From NCBI RefSeq assembly GCF_029227915.1, contig NC_079881.1:23165501-23229500 (forward strand): a stretch of DNA of 64,000 bases, read 5' to 3'. Position numbers and translations under genes: made by a program. Of the stretch, positions 13,801-27,040 are shown one piece after another; the first letter of the stretch is position 1; each line of letters starts with the position of its first letter. The notes beneath the pieces were generated by a model. That model searched no databases. It worked only from the letters and a program-made list of their open reading frames with translations, and had not been told where the DNA came from. This DNA is from Hydractinia symbiolongicarpus (taxonomy: Eukaryota; Cnidaria; Hydrozoa; Anthoathecata; Hydractiniidae).

Positions 13801-13888
13801 ATGTAACAACCTTAAAGTTTTTTAAAGCATGATAAAAATGTCGGACGGATCTAAATGTAACTGTGATGAATGTAAGGTCCCTTTATAG
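10837..13888 (+). pseudogene. LINE ORF2 endonuclease-reverse transcriptase, disrupted
   Basis: Encodes the nicking endonuclease and reverse transcriptase that copy LINE RNA into the genome. Endonuclease motifs in order: LNINSLRNK (10984-11013), catalytic Glu in ETKLD (11072), YRPP (11291), MGDIN (11387) and the SDHH end motif (11588). Reverse transcriptase: YRPVSVLN (12569), motif A DLSKAFD (12776-12796), motif B GVPQGSILGP (12944 on), motif C YADD (13037-13048) and LLGVTID (13262 on). Both active sites look complete. After the thumb region come RTATFGTNSLSALGPKIWNN-like text and a CNCDEC (CxCxxC) motif at 13856-13873 before TAG 13886-13888. About 1015 codons, normal for CR1/L2 ORF2. Lesions: a one-base frameshift between 11039 and 11052 (frame 1 upstream, frame 2 downstream); TAA at 13511-13513, where a Tyr codon would fit; TAA at 13823-13825, where Lys would fit. 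No ATG exists in the opening frame from 10795, so the start is undefined. The longest uninterrupted stretch runs from 11039 to 13513. Confidence 0.93.
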
Positions 13889-14061
13889 AACTTTGTTGTT
13901 ATTATTGTTTATATATATAAAAAAATAACTTTATTTAATTGTAAACATAAAAAATTTAGTCGATTTAGATTAGTTTTCTTAATTACTTTTTTTTTTTGAA
14001 AACTATTGTAAATATGTGAATAATCGACTTTAAATAAATTGAAAATAAAAGAAAAAAAGAA
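13889..14061 (+). other. LINE 3' UTR and A-rich end
   Basis: Non-coding, very AT-rich tail of the element. It includes a TATATATA run near 13911, an 11-T run at 13987-13997, and two AATAAA hexamers at 14033-14038 and 14044-14049. It ends in GAAAAAAAGAA at 14051-14061, after which satellite text (TAGATAAATAAGTC) resumes at 14062. The end is A-rich rather than a clean poly(A). I do not see the short tandem octamer that ends many vertebrate CR1 elements, which leaves the exact clade open. Confidence 0.8.
14033..14049 (+). promoter_or_regulatory. Two polyadenylation signals (AATAAA)
   Basis: Two canonical AATAAA hexamers start 11 bp apart (14033-14038 and 14044-14049), immediately before the A-rich end of the LINE. 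Their position is right for 3'-end formation of the retrotransposon transcript. In such AT-rich DNA one copy could arise by chance. Confidence 0.55.
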
Positions 14062-17000
14062 TAGATAAATAAGTCTTTTCTTACTGCGGGACCAATCCTG
14101 GCCGTTAGCACGCGCTGAATAAATAGGATCAGTTCCAAGGACTACATTTCATTGACTTTCTAGCGGTATAAATCCGTTTGAGTTACAACGGTTGCGTCAC
14201 ATACTCGTACCAACATGTATTAAGCGATAGTATTCGGATATTACTAGGTTGCATCGCTTTTAACAGTGAAACGCTTGACTGTGGCACTTAATTGAACTGA
14301 TTTTGGACTTTGACCTTATAAATGTGATAAATGAGCCAGTTTGACTGCAAGAAATAACATTCTTCTTCATTTGTCATGATTGCTGGAACTCAGCGATTAC
14401 ACTGGGCGCTGTGGTAGCGCTTTATTAAAAAATTAAGATAAATAAGTCATTTTTTACTGTGGGACCAATCCTAGCCGTTAGCTCGTGCTGAAGAAATAGA
14501 GAGTTTCAAATACTACATTCCACTGACTTTCTAACGGTGTCAGTCCGTTTAAGTTACAACGGTTGGGTCACATATTCGTACCAACATGTATTGAGCGATA
14601 TTTTTCTGATATTACAAGGTTGCATCGCTTTTAACAGTGAAACGATTGTCTGTGGGACTTAATTAAACAAACTTTGGACTGTGACCTGATAATTGTAATA
14701 AACGAGACAATTGGTCTCCAAGAAATAACATTCTTCTTAAATTGATGGGATTGCCGGAATTCAGCGATTACAGTAGGCTCTGTGGTAGCGCTTTATTTAA
14801 AAATTTAGATAAATAAGTCTTTTCTTACTGTGTGACCAATCCTTGCCGTTAGCACGCGCTGAATAAATAGGAACAGTTCCAAGGACTACATTTTATTGAC
14901 TTTCTAGCGGTATAAATCCGTTTGAGTTACAACGGTTGCGTCAAATATTCGTACCAACATGTATTAAGCGATAGTATTCGGATATTACTAGGTTGCATCG
15001 CTTTTAACAGTGAAACGCTTGACTGTGGCACTTAATTGAACTGATTTTGGACTTTGACCTTATAAATGTGACAAATGAGCCAATTGGTTTCCAAGGAATA
15101 ACGTTTTTCTTAATTTGACATGATTGCTGGTATTCAGGGATTACATTAGCCTCGCTGGTAGCGCTTTATTTAAAAATTTAGATAAATAAGCCTTTCCTTA
15201 CTGTGGGACCAATCCTAGCCGGTAGTTCGCGCTGAAGAAATACAGACAGTTTCAAAAACTATATTTCATTGACTTTCTAACGGGGTCAATCCGTTTGAAT
15301 TACAACGGTTGCGTCACAAATTCGTACCAACATGTATTTAGTGGATTTCTTCCGATATTACTAAGTTGTATTGCTTTTAACAGTGAAACGATTGACTGTG
15401 GGAATTAATTGAACTGATTCTAGAATGTGACCGTATAAATGTGATAAATGAGCCAATTGGTTTCCAAGGAATAACTTAATTTGACATGATTGCTGGAATT
15501 CAGGGATTACATTAGCCTCGCTGGTAGCGCTTTATTTAAAAATTTAGATAAATAAGTCTTTCCTTACTGTGTGACCAATCCTGGCCGTTAGCACGCGCTG
15601 AATGAATAGGAACAGTTCCAAAGACTACATTTCATTGACTTTCTAACGGTGTCAATCGGCTTGGGTAACAACGGTTGCGTTACATATTCGTACCAACCTG
15701 TATTTAGTGATTTTCTTCCGATATTACTAAGTTGTATCGCTTTTAAGAGTGAAACGATTGACTGTGGGACTTAATTGAACTGATTCTGGACTGTGACCTT
15801 ATAAATGTGATAAATGAGAAAATTGGACTCCAATGAATAACATTCTTCTTAAATCGGCATGATTGTGGGAATTCAGCGACTACACTAGGCTCTGTGGTAG
15901 CGCTTTATTTAAAAATTTAGATAAATAAGCCTTTTTTTGCTGTGGGACCAATCCTGGCCGTTAGCACGCGCTGAATAAATAGGATCAGTTCCAAAGACTA
16001 CATTTCATTGACTTTCTAGCGGCATAAATCCGTTTGAATTACAACGGTTGCGTCAATTATTCGTGCCAACATGTTTTTAGCGATATTATTCGGATATTAC
16101 TGGGATGCATCGCTTTTAACAGTGAAACGATTGACCGTGCTACTTAATTGGACTGATTCTGGACTGTGACCTCATAAATGTAATAAATGAGCCAATTGGA
16201 CTCCAAGGAATAGCATTCTTCTTAATTCGACATGATTTCTGGATTTCAGCGAGTACACTAGGCCCTGTGGTAGTTCTTTTTTTAAAAATTTAGATAAATA
16301 AATCATTTTTTACTGTGGGAACAATCCTAGTCGTTAGTTCGCGCTGAAGAAATACAGACAGTTTCAAAAACTACATTTCATTGACTTTCTAACGGGGTCA
16401 ATCCGTTTGAATTACAACGGTTGCGTCACAAATTCGTACCAACATGTATTTAGTGGATTTCTTCCGATATTACTAAGTTGTATTGCTTTTAACAGTGAAA
16501 CGATTGACTGTGGGAATTAATTGAACTGATTCTAGAATGTAACCGTATAAATGTGATAAATGAGCCAATTGGTTTCCAAGGAATAACTTTATTTGACATG
16601 ATTGCTGGAATTCAGGGATTACATTAGCCTCGCTGGTAGTGCTTTATTTAAAAATTTAGATAAATAAGTCTTTCCTTACTGTGTGACCAATCCTGGCCGT
16701 TAGCACGCGCTGAATAAATAGGAACAGTTCCAAAGACTACATTTCATTGACTTTCTAACGGTGTAAATCCGTTTGCGTAACAACGGTTGCGTTACATATT
16801 CGTACCAACATGTATTTAGTGATTTTCTTCCGATATTACTAAGTTGTATTGCTTCTAACAGTGAAAGAATTGACTGTGTGAATAAATAGAACTGATTCTG
16901 GACTGTGACCTTAAAAATGTGATAAATGAGCCAATTGATCTCCAAGGAATTACATTCTTCTTAATTTGACATGATTGCCGGAATTCATCGATTACATTAA

Positions 17001-20000
17001 GCTCTGTGGTAGCGCTTTATTTAAAAATTTAGATAAATAAGTCTTTTCTTATTGTGGGACCAATCCTGGCCGTTAGCACGCGCTGAATAAATAGGAACAG
17101 TTTCAAATACTACATTTCATTGACTTTCTAGCGGCATAATTTCGTTTGAATTACAACGGTTGCGTCACATATTCGTACCAACATGTACTTAGCGATAATA
17201 TTCGGATATTACTAGGTTGCATCGCTTTTAACAGTGAAAAGATTGACCGTGGGACTTAATTGAACTGATTCTGGACTGTGACCTTATAAATGTGATAAAT
17301 GAGACAATTGGACTACAAGGAATAACATTATTCTTAATTCGACATGATTTCTGGAATTCAGCGAGTACACTAGGCGCTGTGGTAGCTCTTTTTTTAAAAA
17401 TTTAGATAAATAAATCATTTTTTACTGTGGGACCAATCCTAGCTGTTAGCTCGCGCTGAAGAAATAGAGAGTTTCAAATACTACATTTCACTGACTTTCT
17501 AACGGTGTCAGTCCGTTTAAGTTACAACGGTTGGGTCACATATTGGTACGAACATGTATTTAGCGATACTTTTCTGATATTACAAGGTTGCATCACTTTT
17601 AACAGTGAAACGATTGTCTGTGGGACTTAATTAAACTAACTTTGGACTGTGACCTGATAATTGTAATAAACGAGAAAATTGGTCTCCAAGAAATAACATT
17701 CTTCTTAAATTGATGGGATTGCCGGAACTTAGCAATTACATTGGGCGCTGTGGTAGCTCTTCATTTAAAAATTTAGATAAAAAAGTCATCTTTACTGTGG
17801 GACCAATCCTGGCCGCTATCGCGCGCTGAAGAAATAGCGACATTTTCAAAAACTAAATTTCATTGACTTTCTAACGCTATCAATCGGCTTCAGTTACAAC
17901 GGTTGCGTCACATATTCGTACCAACATGTATTTAGCGATACTTTTCTCATATTACTAGATTGCATCGCTTTTAACAGTGAAACGATTGACTCTGGAACTT
18001 AATTGAACTGATTTTGGACTGTGACCTTATAAATGTTACAAGTGAGACAATTGGTCTCCAAGGAATAACATTCTTCTTAATTTGACATGATTGCTAAAAT
18101 TCAGCGATTACATTAGGCTCTGTGGTAGAGCTTTATTTAAAAATTTAGATAAATAACACTTTTCTTACTGTGGGACCAATCCTGGCCGTTAGCACGCGCT
18201 GAATAAATAGGAACAGTTCCAAAGACTACATTTCATTGACTTTCTAGCGGAATAAATCCGTTTGAATTACAACGGTTGCGTCACATATTCGTACCAACAT
18301 GTTATTAGCGATAGTATTCGGATATTACTAGGTTGCATCGCCTTTAACAGTGAAACGCTTGACTGTGGGACTTAATTGAACTGATTTTGGACTTTGACCT
18401 TGTAAATGTGATAAATGAGCCAGTTTGACTACAAGAAATACCATTTTTCTTAATTTTACATGATTGCTGGAAGTCAGCGATTACACTGGGCACTGTGGTA
18501 GCGCTTTAATAAAAAATTAAGATAAACAAACCATTTTTTACTGTGGGACCAATCCTGGCCGTTAGCACGCGCTGAATAAATAGGATCAGTTCCAAAGACT
18601 ACATTTCATTGACTTTCTAGCGGCATAAATCCGTTTGAATTACAACTGTTGCGTCAATTATTCGTGCCAACATGTACTTAGCGATATTATTCGGATATTA
18701 CTAGGTTGCATCGCTTTTAACAGTGAAACGATTGACCGTGGTACTTAATTGGACTGATTCTGGACTGTGACCTCATCAATGTAATAAATGAGCCAATTGG
18801 ACTCCAAGGAATAACATTTTTCTTAATTCCACATGATTTCTCGATTTCAGCGAGTACACTAGGCCCTCTGGTAGCTCTTTTTTTAAAAATTTAGATAAAT
18901 AAATGATTTTTTACTGTGGGAACAATCCTAGTCGTTAGTTCGCGCTGAAGAAATACAGACAGTTTCAAAAACTACATTTCATTGACTTTCTAACGGGGTC
19001 AATCCGTTTGAATTACAACGGTTGCGTCACAAATTCGTACCAACATGTATTTAGTGGATTTCTTCCGATATTACTAAGTTGTATTGCTTTTAACAGTGAA
19101 ACGATTGACTGTGGGAATTAATTGAACTGATTCTAGAATGTGACCGTATAAATGTGATAAATGAGCCAATTGGTTTCCAAGGAATAACTTAATTTGACAT
19201 GATTGCTGGAATTCAGGGATTACATTAGCCTCGCTGGTAGCGCTTTATTTAAAAATTTAGATAAATAAGTCTTTCCTTACTGTGTGACCAATCCTGGCCG
19301 TTAGCACGCGCTGAATAAATAGGAACAGTTCCAAAGACTACATTTCATTGACTTTCTAACGGTGTCAATCCGTTTGCGTAACAACGGTTGCGTTACATAT
19401 TCGTACCAACATGTATTTAGTGATTTTCTTCCGATATTACTAAGTTGTATTGCTTCTAACAGTGAAAGGATTGACTGTGTGAATAAATAGAACTGATTCT
19501 GGACTGTGACCTTATAAATGTGATAAATGAGCCAATTGGTCACCAAGGAATTACATTCTTCTTAATTTGACATGATTGCCGGAATTCATCGATTACATTA
19601 GGCTCTGTGGTAGCGCTTTATTTAAAAATTTAGATAAATAAGACTTTTCTTACTGTGGGACCAATCCTGGCCGTTAGCACGCGCTGAATAAATAGGAACA
19701 GTTTCAAATACTACATTTCATTGACTTTCTAGCGGCATAATTTCGTTTGAATTACAACGGTGGCGTCACATATTCGTACCAACATGCACTTAGCGATAGT
19801 ATTCGGATATTACTAGGTTGCATCGCTTTTAACAGTGAAACGATTGACCGTGGGACTTAATTGAACTGATTCTGGATTGTGACCTTATAAATGTGATAAA
19901 TGAGCCAATTGGACTCCAAGGAATAACATTCTTCTTAATTCGACATGATTTCTGGAATTTAGCGAGTACACTATGCCCTGTGGTAGCTCTTTTTTTAAAA

Positions 20001-23000
20001 ATTTAGATAAATAAATCATTTTTTACTGTGGGACCAATCCTAGTCGTTAGTTCGCTCTGAAGAAATACAGACAGTTACAAAAACTACATTTCATTGACTT
20101 TCTAACGGGGTCAATCTGTTTGAGTTACAACGGTTGCGTCACATATTCGTACCAACATGTATTTAGAGGATTTCTTCCGATATTACTAAGTTGTATTGCT
20201 TTTAACAGTGAAACGATTGACTGTGGGACTTAACTGAACTGATTCTGGACTGTGACATTATAAATGTCATAAATGAGCAAATTGGACTCCAAGAAATACC
20301 ATTTTTCTTAATTTTACATGATTGCTGGAAGTCAGCGATTACACTGGGCACTGTGGTAGCGCTTTATTAAAAAATTAAGATAAACAAACCATTTTTTACT
20401 GTGGGACCAATCCTGGCCGTTAGCACGCTCGGAATAAATAGGATCAGTTCCAAAGACTACATTTCATTGACTTTCTAGTGGCATAAATCCGTTTGAATTA
20501 CAACGGTTGCGTCAATTATTCGTGCCAACATGTACTTAGCGATATTATTCGGATTTTACTAGGTTGCATTGCTTTTAACAGTGAAACGATTGACCGTGGT
20601 ACTTAATTGGACTGATTCTGGACTGTGACCTCATAAATGTAATAAATGAGCCAATTGGACTCCAAGGAATAACATTCTTCTTAATTCGACATGATTTCTG
20701 GATTTCAGCGAGTACACTAGGCCCTGTGGTAGCTCTTTTTTTAAAAATTTAGATAAATAAATGATTTTTTACTGTGGGAACAATCCTAGTCGTTAGTTCG
20801 CGCTGAAGAAATACAGACAGTTTCAAAAACTACATTTCATTGACTTTCTAACGGGGTCAATCCGTTTGAATTACAACGGTTGCGTCACAAATTCGTACCA
20901 CCATGTATTTAGTGGATTTCTTCCGATATTACTAAGTTGTATTGCTTTTAACAGTGAAACGATTGACTGTGGGAATTAATTGAACTGATTCTAGAATGTG
21001 ACCGTATAAATGTGATAAATGAGCCAATTGGTTTCCAAGGAATAACTTAATTTGACATGATTGCTGGAATTCAGGGATTACATTAGCCTCGCTGGTAGCG
21101 CTTTATTTAAAAATTTAGATAAATAAGTCTTTCCTTACTGTGTGACCAATCCTGGCCGTTAGCACACGCTGAATAAATAGGAACAGTTCCAAAGAATACA
21201 TTTCATTGACTTTCTAACGGTGTCAATCCGTTTGCGTAACAACGGTTGCGTTACATATTCGTACCAACATGTATTTAGTGATTTTCTTCCGATATTACTA
21301 AGTTGTATTGCTTCTAACAGTGAAAGGATTGACTGTGTGAATAAATAGAACTGATTCTGGACTGTGACATTATAAATGTCATAAATGAGCTTATTGGACT
21401 CCAAGAAATACCATTTTTCTTAATTTTACATGATTGCTGGAAGTCAGCGATTACACTGGGCACTGTGGTAGCGCTTTATTAAAAAATTAAGATAAACAAA
21501 CCATTTTTTACTGTGGGACCAATCCTGGTCGTTAGCACGCTCGGAATAAATAGGATCAGTTCCAAAGACTACATTTCATTGACTTTCTTGCGGCATAAAT
21601 CCGTTTGAATTACAACGGTTGCGTCAATTGTTCGTGCCAACATGTACTTAGCGATATTATTCGGATATTACTAGGTTGCATCGCTTTTAACAGTGAAACG
21701 ATTGGCCGTGGTACTTAATTGGACTGATTCTGGACTGTGACTTCATAAATGTAATAAATGAGCCAATTGGACTCCAAGGAATAACATTCTTCTTAATTCG
21801 ACATGATATCTGGATTTCAGCGAGTACACTAGGCCCTGTGGTAGCTCTTTTTTTAAAAATTTAGATAAATAAATCATTTTTTACTGTGGGACCAATCCTA
21901 GTCGTTAGTTCGCGCTGAAGAAATACAGACATTTACAAAAACTACATTTCATTGACTTTCTAACGGGGTCTATCTGTTTGAGTTACAACGGTTGCGTCAC
22001 ATATTCGTACCAACATGTATTTAGAGGATTTCTTCCGATATTACTAAGTTGTATTGCTTTTAACAGTGAAACGATTGACTGTTGGAATTAATTGAACTGA
22101 TTCTAGAATGTGACCGTATAAATGTAATAAATGAGCCAATTGGTTTCCAAGGAATAACTTAATTTGACATGATTGCTGGAATTCAGGGATTACATTAGCC
22201 TCGCTGGTAGCGCTTTATTTAAAAATTTAGATAAAGAAGTCTTTCCTTACTGTGTGACCAATCCTGGCCGTTAGCACGCGCTGAATAAATAGGAACAGTT
22301 CCAAAGACTACATTTCATTGACTTTCTAACGGTGTCAATCCGTTTGCGTAACAACGGTTGCGTTACATATTCGTACCAACATGTATTTAGTGATTTTCTT
22401 CCGATATTACTAAGTTGTATTGCTTCTAACAGTGAAAGGATTGACTGTGTGAATAAATAGAACTGATTCTGGACTGTGACCTTATAAATGTGATAAATGA
22501 GCCAATTGGTCTCCAAGGAATTACATTCTTCTTAATTTGACATGATTGCCGGAATTCATCGATTACATTAGGCTCTGTGGTAGCGCTTTATTTAAAAATT
22601 TAGATAAATAAGTCTTTTCTTACTGTGGGACCAATCCTGGCCGTTAGCACGCGCTGAACAAATAGGAACAGTTTCAAATACTACATTTCATTGACTTTCT
22701 AGCGGCATAATTTCGTTTGAATTACAACGGTTGCGTCACATATTCGTACCAACATGTACATAGCGATAGTATTCGGATATTACTAGGTTGCATTGCTTTT
22801 AACAGTGAAACGATTGACCGTGGGACTTAATTGAACTGATTCTGGACTGTGACGTTATAAATGTGATAAATGAGCCAATTGGACTCCAAGGAATAACATT
22901 CTTCTTAATTCGACATGATTTCTGGAATTCAGCGAGTACACTAGGCCCTGTGGTAGCTCTTTTTTTAAAAATTTAGATAAATAAATCATTTTTTACTGTG

Positions 23001-26000
23001 GGACCAATCCTAGTCGTTAGTTCGCGCTGAAGAAATACAGGCAGTTACAAAAACTACATTTCATTGACTTTCTAACGGGGTCAATCTGTTTGAGTTACAA
23101 CGGTTGCGTCACATATTCGTACCAACATGTATTTAGAGGATTTCTTCCGATATTACGAAGTTGTATTGCTTTTAACAGTGAAACGATTGACTGTGGGAAT
23201 TAATTGAACTGATTCTAGAATGTGACCGTATAAATGTGATAACTGAGCCAATTGGTTTCCAAGGAATAACATTTTTCTTAATATGACATGATTGCTGGAA
23301 TTCAGGGATTACATTAGCCTCGCTGGTAGCGCTTTATTTAAAAATTTAGATAAATAAGTTTTTCCTTACTGTGGGACCAATCCTAGCCGTTAGCACGCGC
23401 TGAATAAATAGGAACAGTTCCAAAGACTACATTTTATTGACTTTCTAACGGTGTCAATCCGTTTGGGTAACAACGGTTGCGTTACATGTTCGTACCAACA
23501 TGTATTTAGTGATTTTCTTCCGATATTACTAAGTTGTATTGCTTCAAACAGGGAAAGGATTGACTGTGTGAATAAATAGAACTGTTTCTTGACTGTGACC
23601 TTATAAATGTGATAAATGAGCCAATTGGTCTCCAAGGAATTACATTCTTCTTAATTTGACATGATTGCCGGAATTCATCGATTACATTAGGCTCTGTGGT
23701 AGCGCTTTATTTAAAAAGTTAGATAAATAAGTCTTTTCTTACTGTGGGACCAATCCTGGCCGTTAGCACGCGCTGAATAAATAGGAACAGTTTCAAATAC
23801 TACATTTCATTGACTTTCTAGCGGTATAAATCTGTTTGAGTTACAACGGTTGCGTCACATATTCGTAACAACATGTATTTAGCGATAGTATTCGGATATT
23901 ACTAGGTTGCATCGCCTTTAACAGTAAAACTCTTGACTGTGGGACTTAATTGAACTGATTTTGGACTTTGACCTTGTAAATGTGATAAATGAGCCAGTTT
24001 GACTACAAGAAATACCATTTTTCTTAATTTTACATGATTGCTGGAAGTCAGCGATTACACTGGGCACTGTAGTAGCGCTTTATTAAAAAATTAAGATAAA
24101 CAAACCATTTTTTACTGTGGGACCAATCCTGGCCGTTAGCACGCGCTGAATAAATAGGATCAGTTCCAAAGACTACATTTCATTGACTTTCTAGCGGCAT
24201 AAATCCGTTTGAATTACAACGGTTGCGTCAATTATTCGTGCCAACATGTACTTAGCGATATTATTCGGATATTACTAGGTTGCATCGCTTTTAACAGTGA
24301 AACGATTGACCGTGGTACTTAATTGGACTGATTCTGGACTGTGACCTCATCAATGTAATAAATGAGCCAATTGGACTCCAAGGAATAACATTCTTCTTAA
24401 TTCCACATGATTTCTGGATTTCAGCGAGTACACTAGGCCCTGTGGTAGCTCTTTTTTAAAAAATTTAGATAAATAAATCATTTTTTACTGTTGGAACAAT
24501 CCTAGTCGTTAGTTCGCGCTGAAGAAATACAGACAGTTTCAAAAACTACATTTCATTGACTTTCTAACGGGGTCAATCCGTTTGAATTACAACGGTTGCG
24601 TCACAAATTCGTACCAACATGTATTTAGTGGATTTCTTCCGATATTACTAAGTTGTATTGCTTTTAACAGTGAAACGATTGACTGTGGGAATTAATTGAA
24701 CTGATTCTAGAATGTGACCGTATAAATGTGATAAATGAGCCAATTGGTTTCCAAGGAATAACTTAATTTGACATGATTGCTGGAATTCAGGGATTACATT
24801 AGCCTCGCTGGTAGCGCTTTATTTAAAAATTTAGATAAATAAGTCTTTCCTTACTGTGTGACCAATCCTGGCCGTTAGCACGCGCTGAATAAATAGGAAC
24901 AGTTCTAAAGACTACATTTCATTGACTTTCTAACGGTGTCAATCCGTTTGCGTAACAACGGTTGCGTTACATATTCGTACCAACATGTATTTAGTGATTT
25001 TCTTCCGATATTACTAAGTTGTATTGCTTCTAACAGTGAAAGGATTGACTGTGTGAATAAATAGAACTGATTCTGGACTGTGACCTTATAAATGTGATAA
25101 ATGAGCCAATTGGTCACCAAGGAATTACATTCTTCTTAATTTGACATGATTGCCGGAATTCATCGATTACATTAGGCTCTGTGGTAGCGCTTTATTTAAA
25201 AATTTAGATAAATAAGTCTTTTCTTACTGTGGGACTAATCCTGGCCGTTAGCACGCGCTGAATAAATAGGAACAGTTTCAAATACTACATTTCATTGACT
25301 TTCTAGCGGCATAATTTCGTTTGAATTACAACGGTGGCGTTACATATTCGTATCAACATGCACTTAGCGATAGTATTCGGATATTACTAGGTTGCATCGC
25401 TTTTAACAGTGAAACGATTTACCGTGGGACTTAATTGAACTGATTCTGGATTGTGACCTTATAAATGTGATAAATGAGCCAATTGGACTCCAAGGAATAA
25501 CATTCTTCTTTATTCGACATGATTTCTGGAATTTAGCGAGTACACTATGCCCTGTGGTAGCGCTTTATTAAAAAATTAAGATAAACAAACCATTTTTTAC
25601 TGTGGGACCAATCCTGGCCGTTAGCACGCACTGAATAAATAGGATCAGTTCCAAAGACTACATTTCATTGACTTTCTAGCGGGATAATTTCGTTTGAATT
25701 ACAACGGTTGCGTCACATATTCGTACCAACATGTATTTAGAGGATTTCTTCCGATATTACTAAGTTGTATTGCTTTTTACAGTGAAACGATTGACTGTGG
25801 GACTTAACTGAACTGATTCTGGACTGTGACATTATAAATGTCATAAATGAGCCAATTGGACTCCAAGGAATAACATTCTTCTTAATTCGACATGATTTCT
25901 GGATTTCAGCGAGTACACTAGGCCCTGTGGTAGCTCTTTTTTTAAAAATTTAGATAAATAAATCATTTTTTACTGTGGGACCAATTCTAGTCGTTAGTTC

Positions 26001-27040
26001 GCGCTGAAGAAATACAGACATTTACGAAAACTACATTTCATTGACTTTCTAACGGGGTCAATCTGTTTGAGTTACAACGGTTGCGTCACATATTCATACC
26101 AACATGTATTTAAAGGATTTCTTCCGATATTACTAAGTTGTATTGCTTTTAACAGTGAAACGATTGACTGTGGGAATTAATTGAACTGATTCTAGAATGT
26201 GACCGTATAAATGTGATAACTGAGCCAATTGGTTTCCAAGGAATAACACTTTTCTTAATATGACATGATTGCTGGAATTCAGGGATTACATTAGCCTCGC
26301 TGGTAGCGCTTTATTTAAAAATTTAGATAAATAAGTCTTTCCTTACTGTGGGACCAATCCTGGCCGTTAGCACGCGCTGAATAAATAGGAACAGTTCCAA
26401 AGACTACATTTCATTGACTTTCTAACGGTGTCAATCCGTTTGCGTAACAACGGTTGCGTTACATATTCGTACCAACATGTATTTAGTGATTTTCTTCCGA
26501 TATTACTAAGTTGTATTGCTTCAAACAGTGAAAGGATTGACTGTGTGAATAAATAGAACTGATTCTGGACTGTGACCTTATAAATGTGATAAATGAGCCA
26601 ATTGGTCTCCAAGGAATTACATTCTTCTTAATTTGACATGATTGCCGGAATTCATCGATTACATTAGGCTCTGTGGTAGCGCTTTATTTAAAAATTTAGA
26701 TAAATAAGTCTTTTCTTACTGTGCGACCAATCCTGGCCGTTAGCACGCGCTGAATAAATAGGAACAGTTTCAAATACTACATTTCATTGACTTTCTAGCG
26801 GCATAATTTCGTTTGAATTACAACGGTTGCGTCACATATTCGTACCAACATGTACTTAGCGATAGTATTCGGATATTACTAGGTTGCATCGCTTTTAACA
26901 GTGAAACGATTGACCGTGGGACTTAATTGAACTGATTCAGGACTGTGACGTTATAAATGTGATAAATGAGCCAATTGGACTCCAAGGAATAACATTCTTC
27001 TTAATTCGACATGATTTCTGGAATTCAGCGAGTACACTAG
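14062..27040 (+). repeat. Satellite array, mosaic block with 7-bp-deleted monomers
   Basis: Same satellite family and orientation as the left block. A diagnostic monomer type has GGAATAACTTAATTTGACATG, lacking 7 bp (ATTCTTC) found in most units; it occurs near 15471, 16581 (with a T variant), 19183, 21043, 22153 and 24763. Distances between related segments are whole numbers of monomers minus 7 bp where one such unit intervenes: 16700 to 19301 is 2601 bp, 19301 to 21159 is 1858 bp and 21159 to 22271 is 1112 bp, while 22271 to 23390 is 1119 bp. The recurring 81-codon minus-strand frames here are copies of one satellite segment. No gene or mobile element is seen. Confidence 0.95.

Larger units (their letters stand above)
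10679..14061 (+). mobile_element. 5'-truncated LINE (CR1/L2-like non-LTR retrotransposon)
   Basis: About 3.38 kb of non-satellite DNA interrupts the array. It contains the end of an ORF1, an ORF2 with APE-type endonuclease and reverse transcriptase, a short 3' UTR with two AATAAA signals and an A-rich end, all on the + strand. There are no long terminal repeats, and no RNase H or integrase domain is visible. Starting inside ORF1 fits the usual 5' truncation from incomplete target-primed reverse transcription. The combination of an esterase-like ORF1, an APE endonuclease and a C-terminal cysteine motif points to the CR1/L2 group; placement within that group is inference. The left boundary is soft by a few bases because GACG and GTTA are shared with the satellite. 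No intact target-site duplication is seen (see findings). It is broken by one frameshift and two nonsense codons and is probably inactive. Confidence 0.93.

Noticed and set aside
10679-14061. Endogenous retrovirus or LTR element
   Set aside because: No terminal repeats, protease, RNase H or integrase; the APE-type endonuclease and RT order are those of a non-LTR element.
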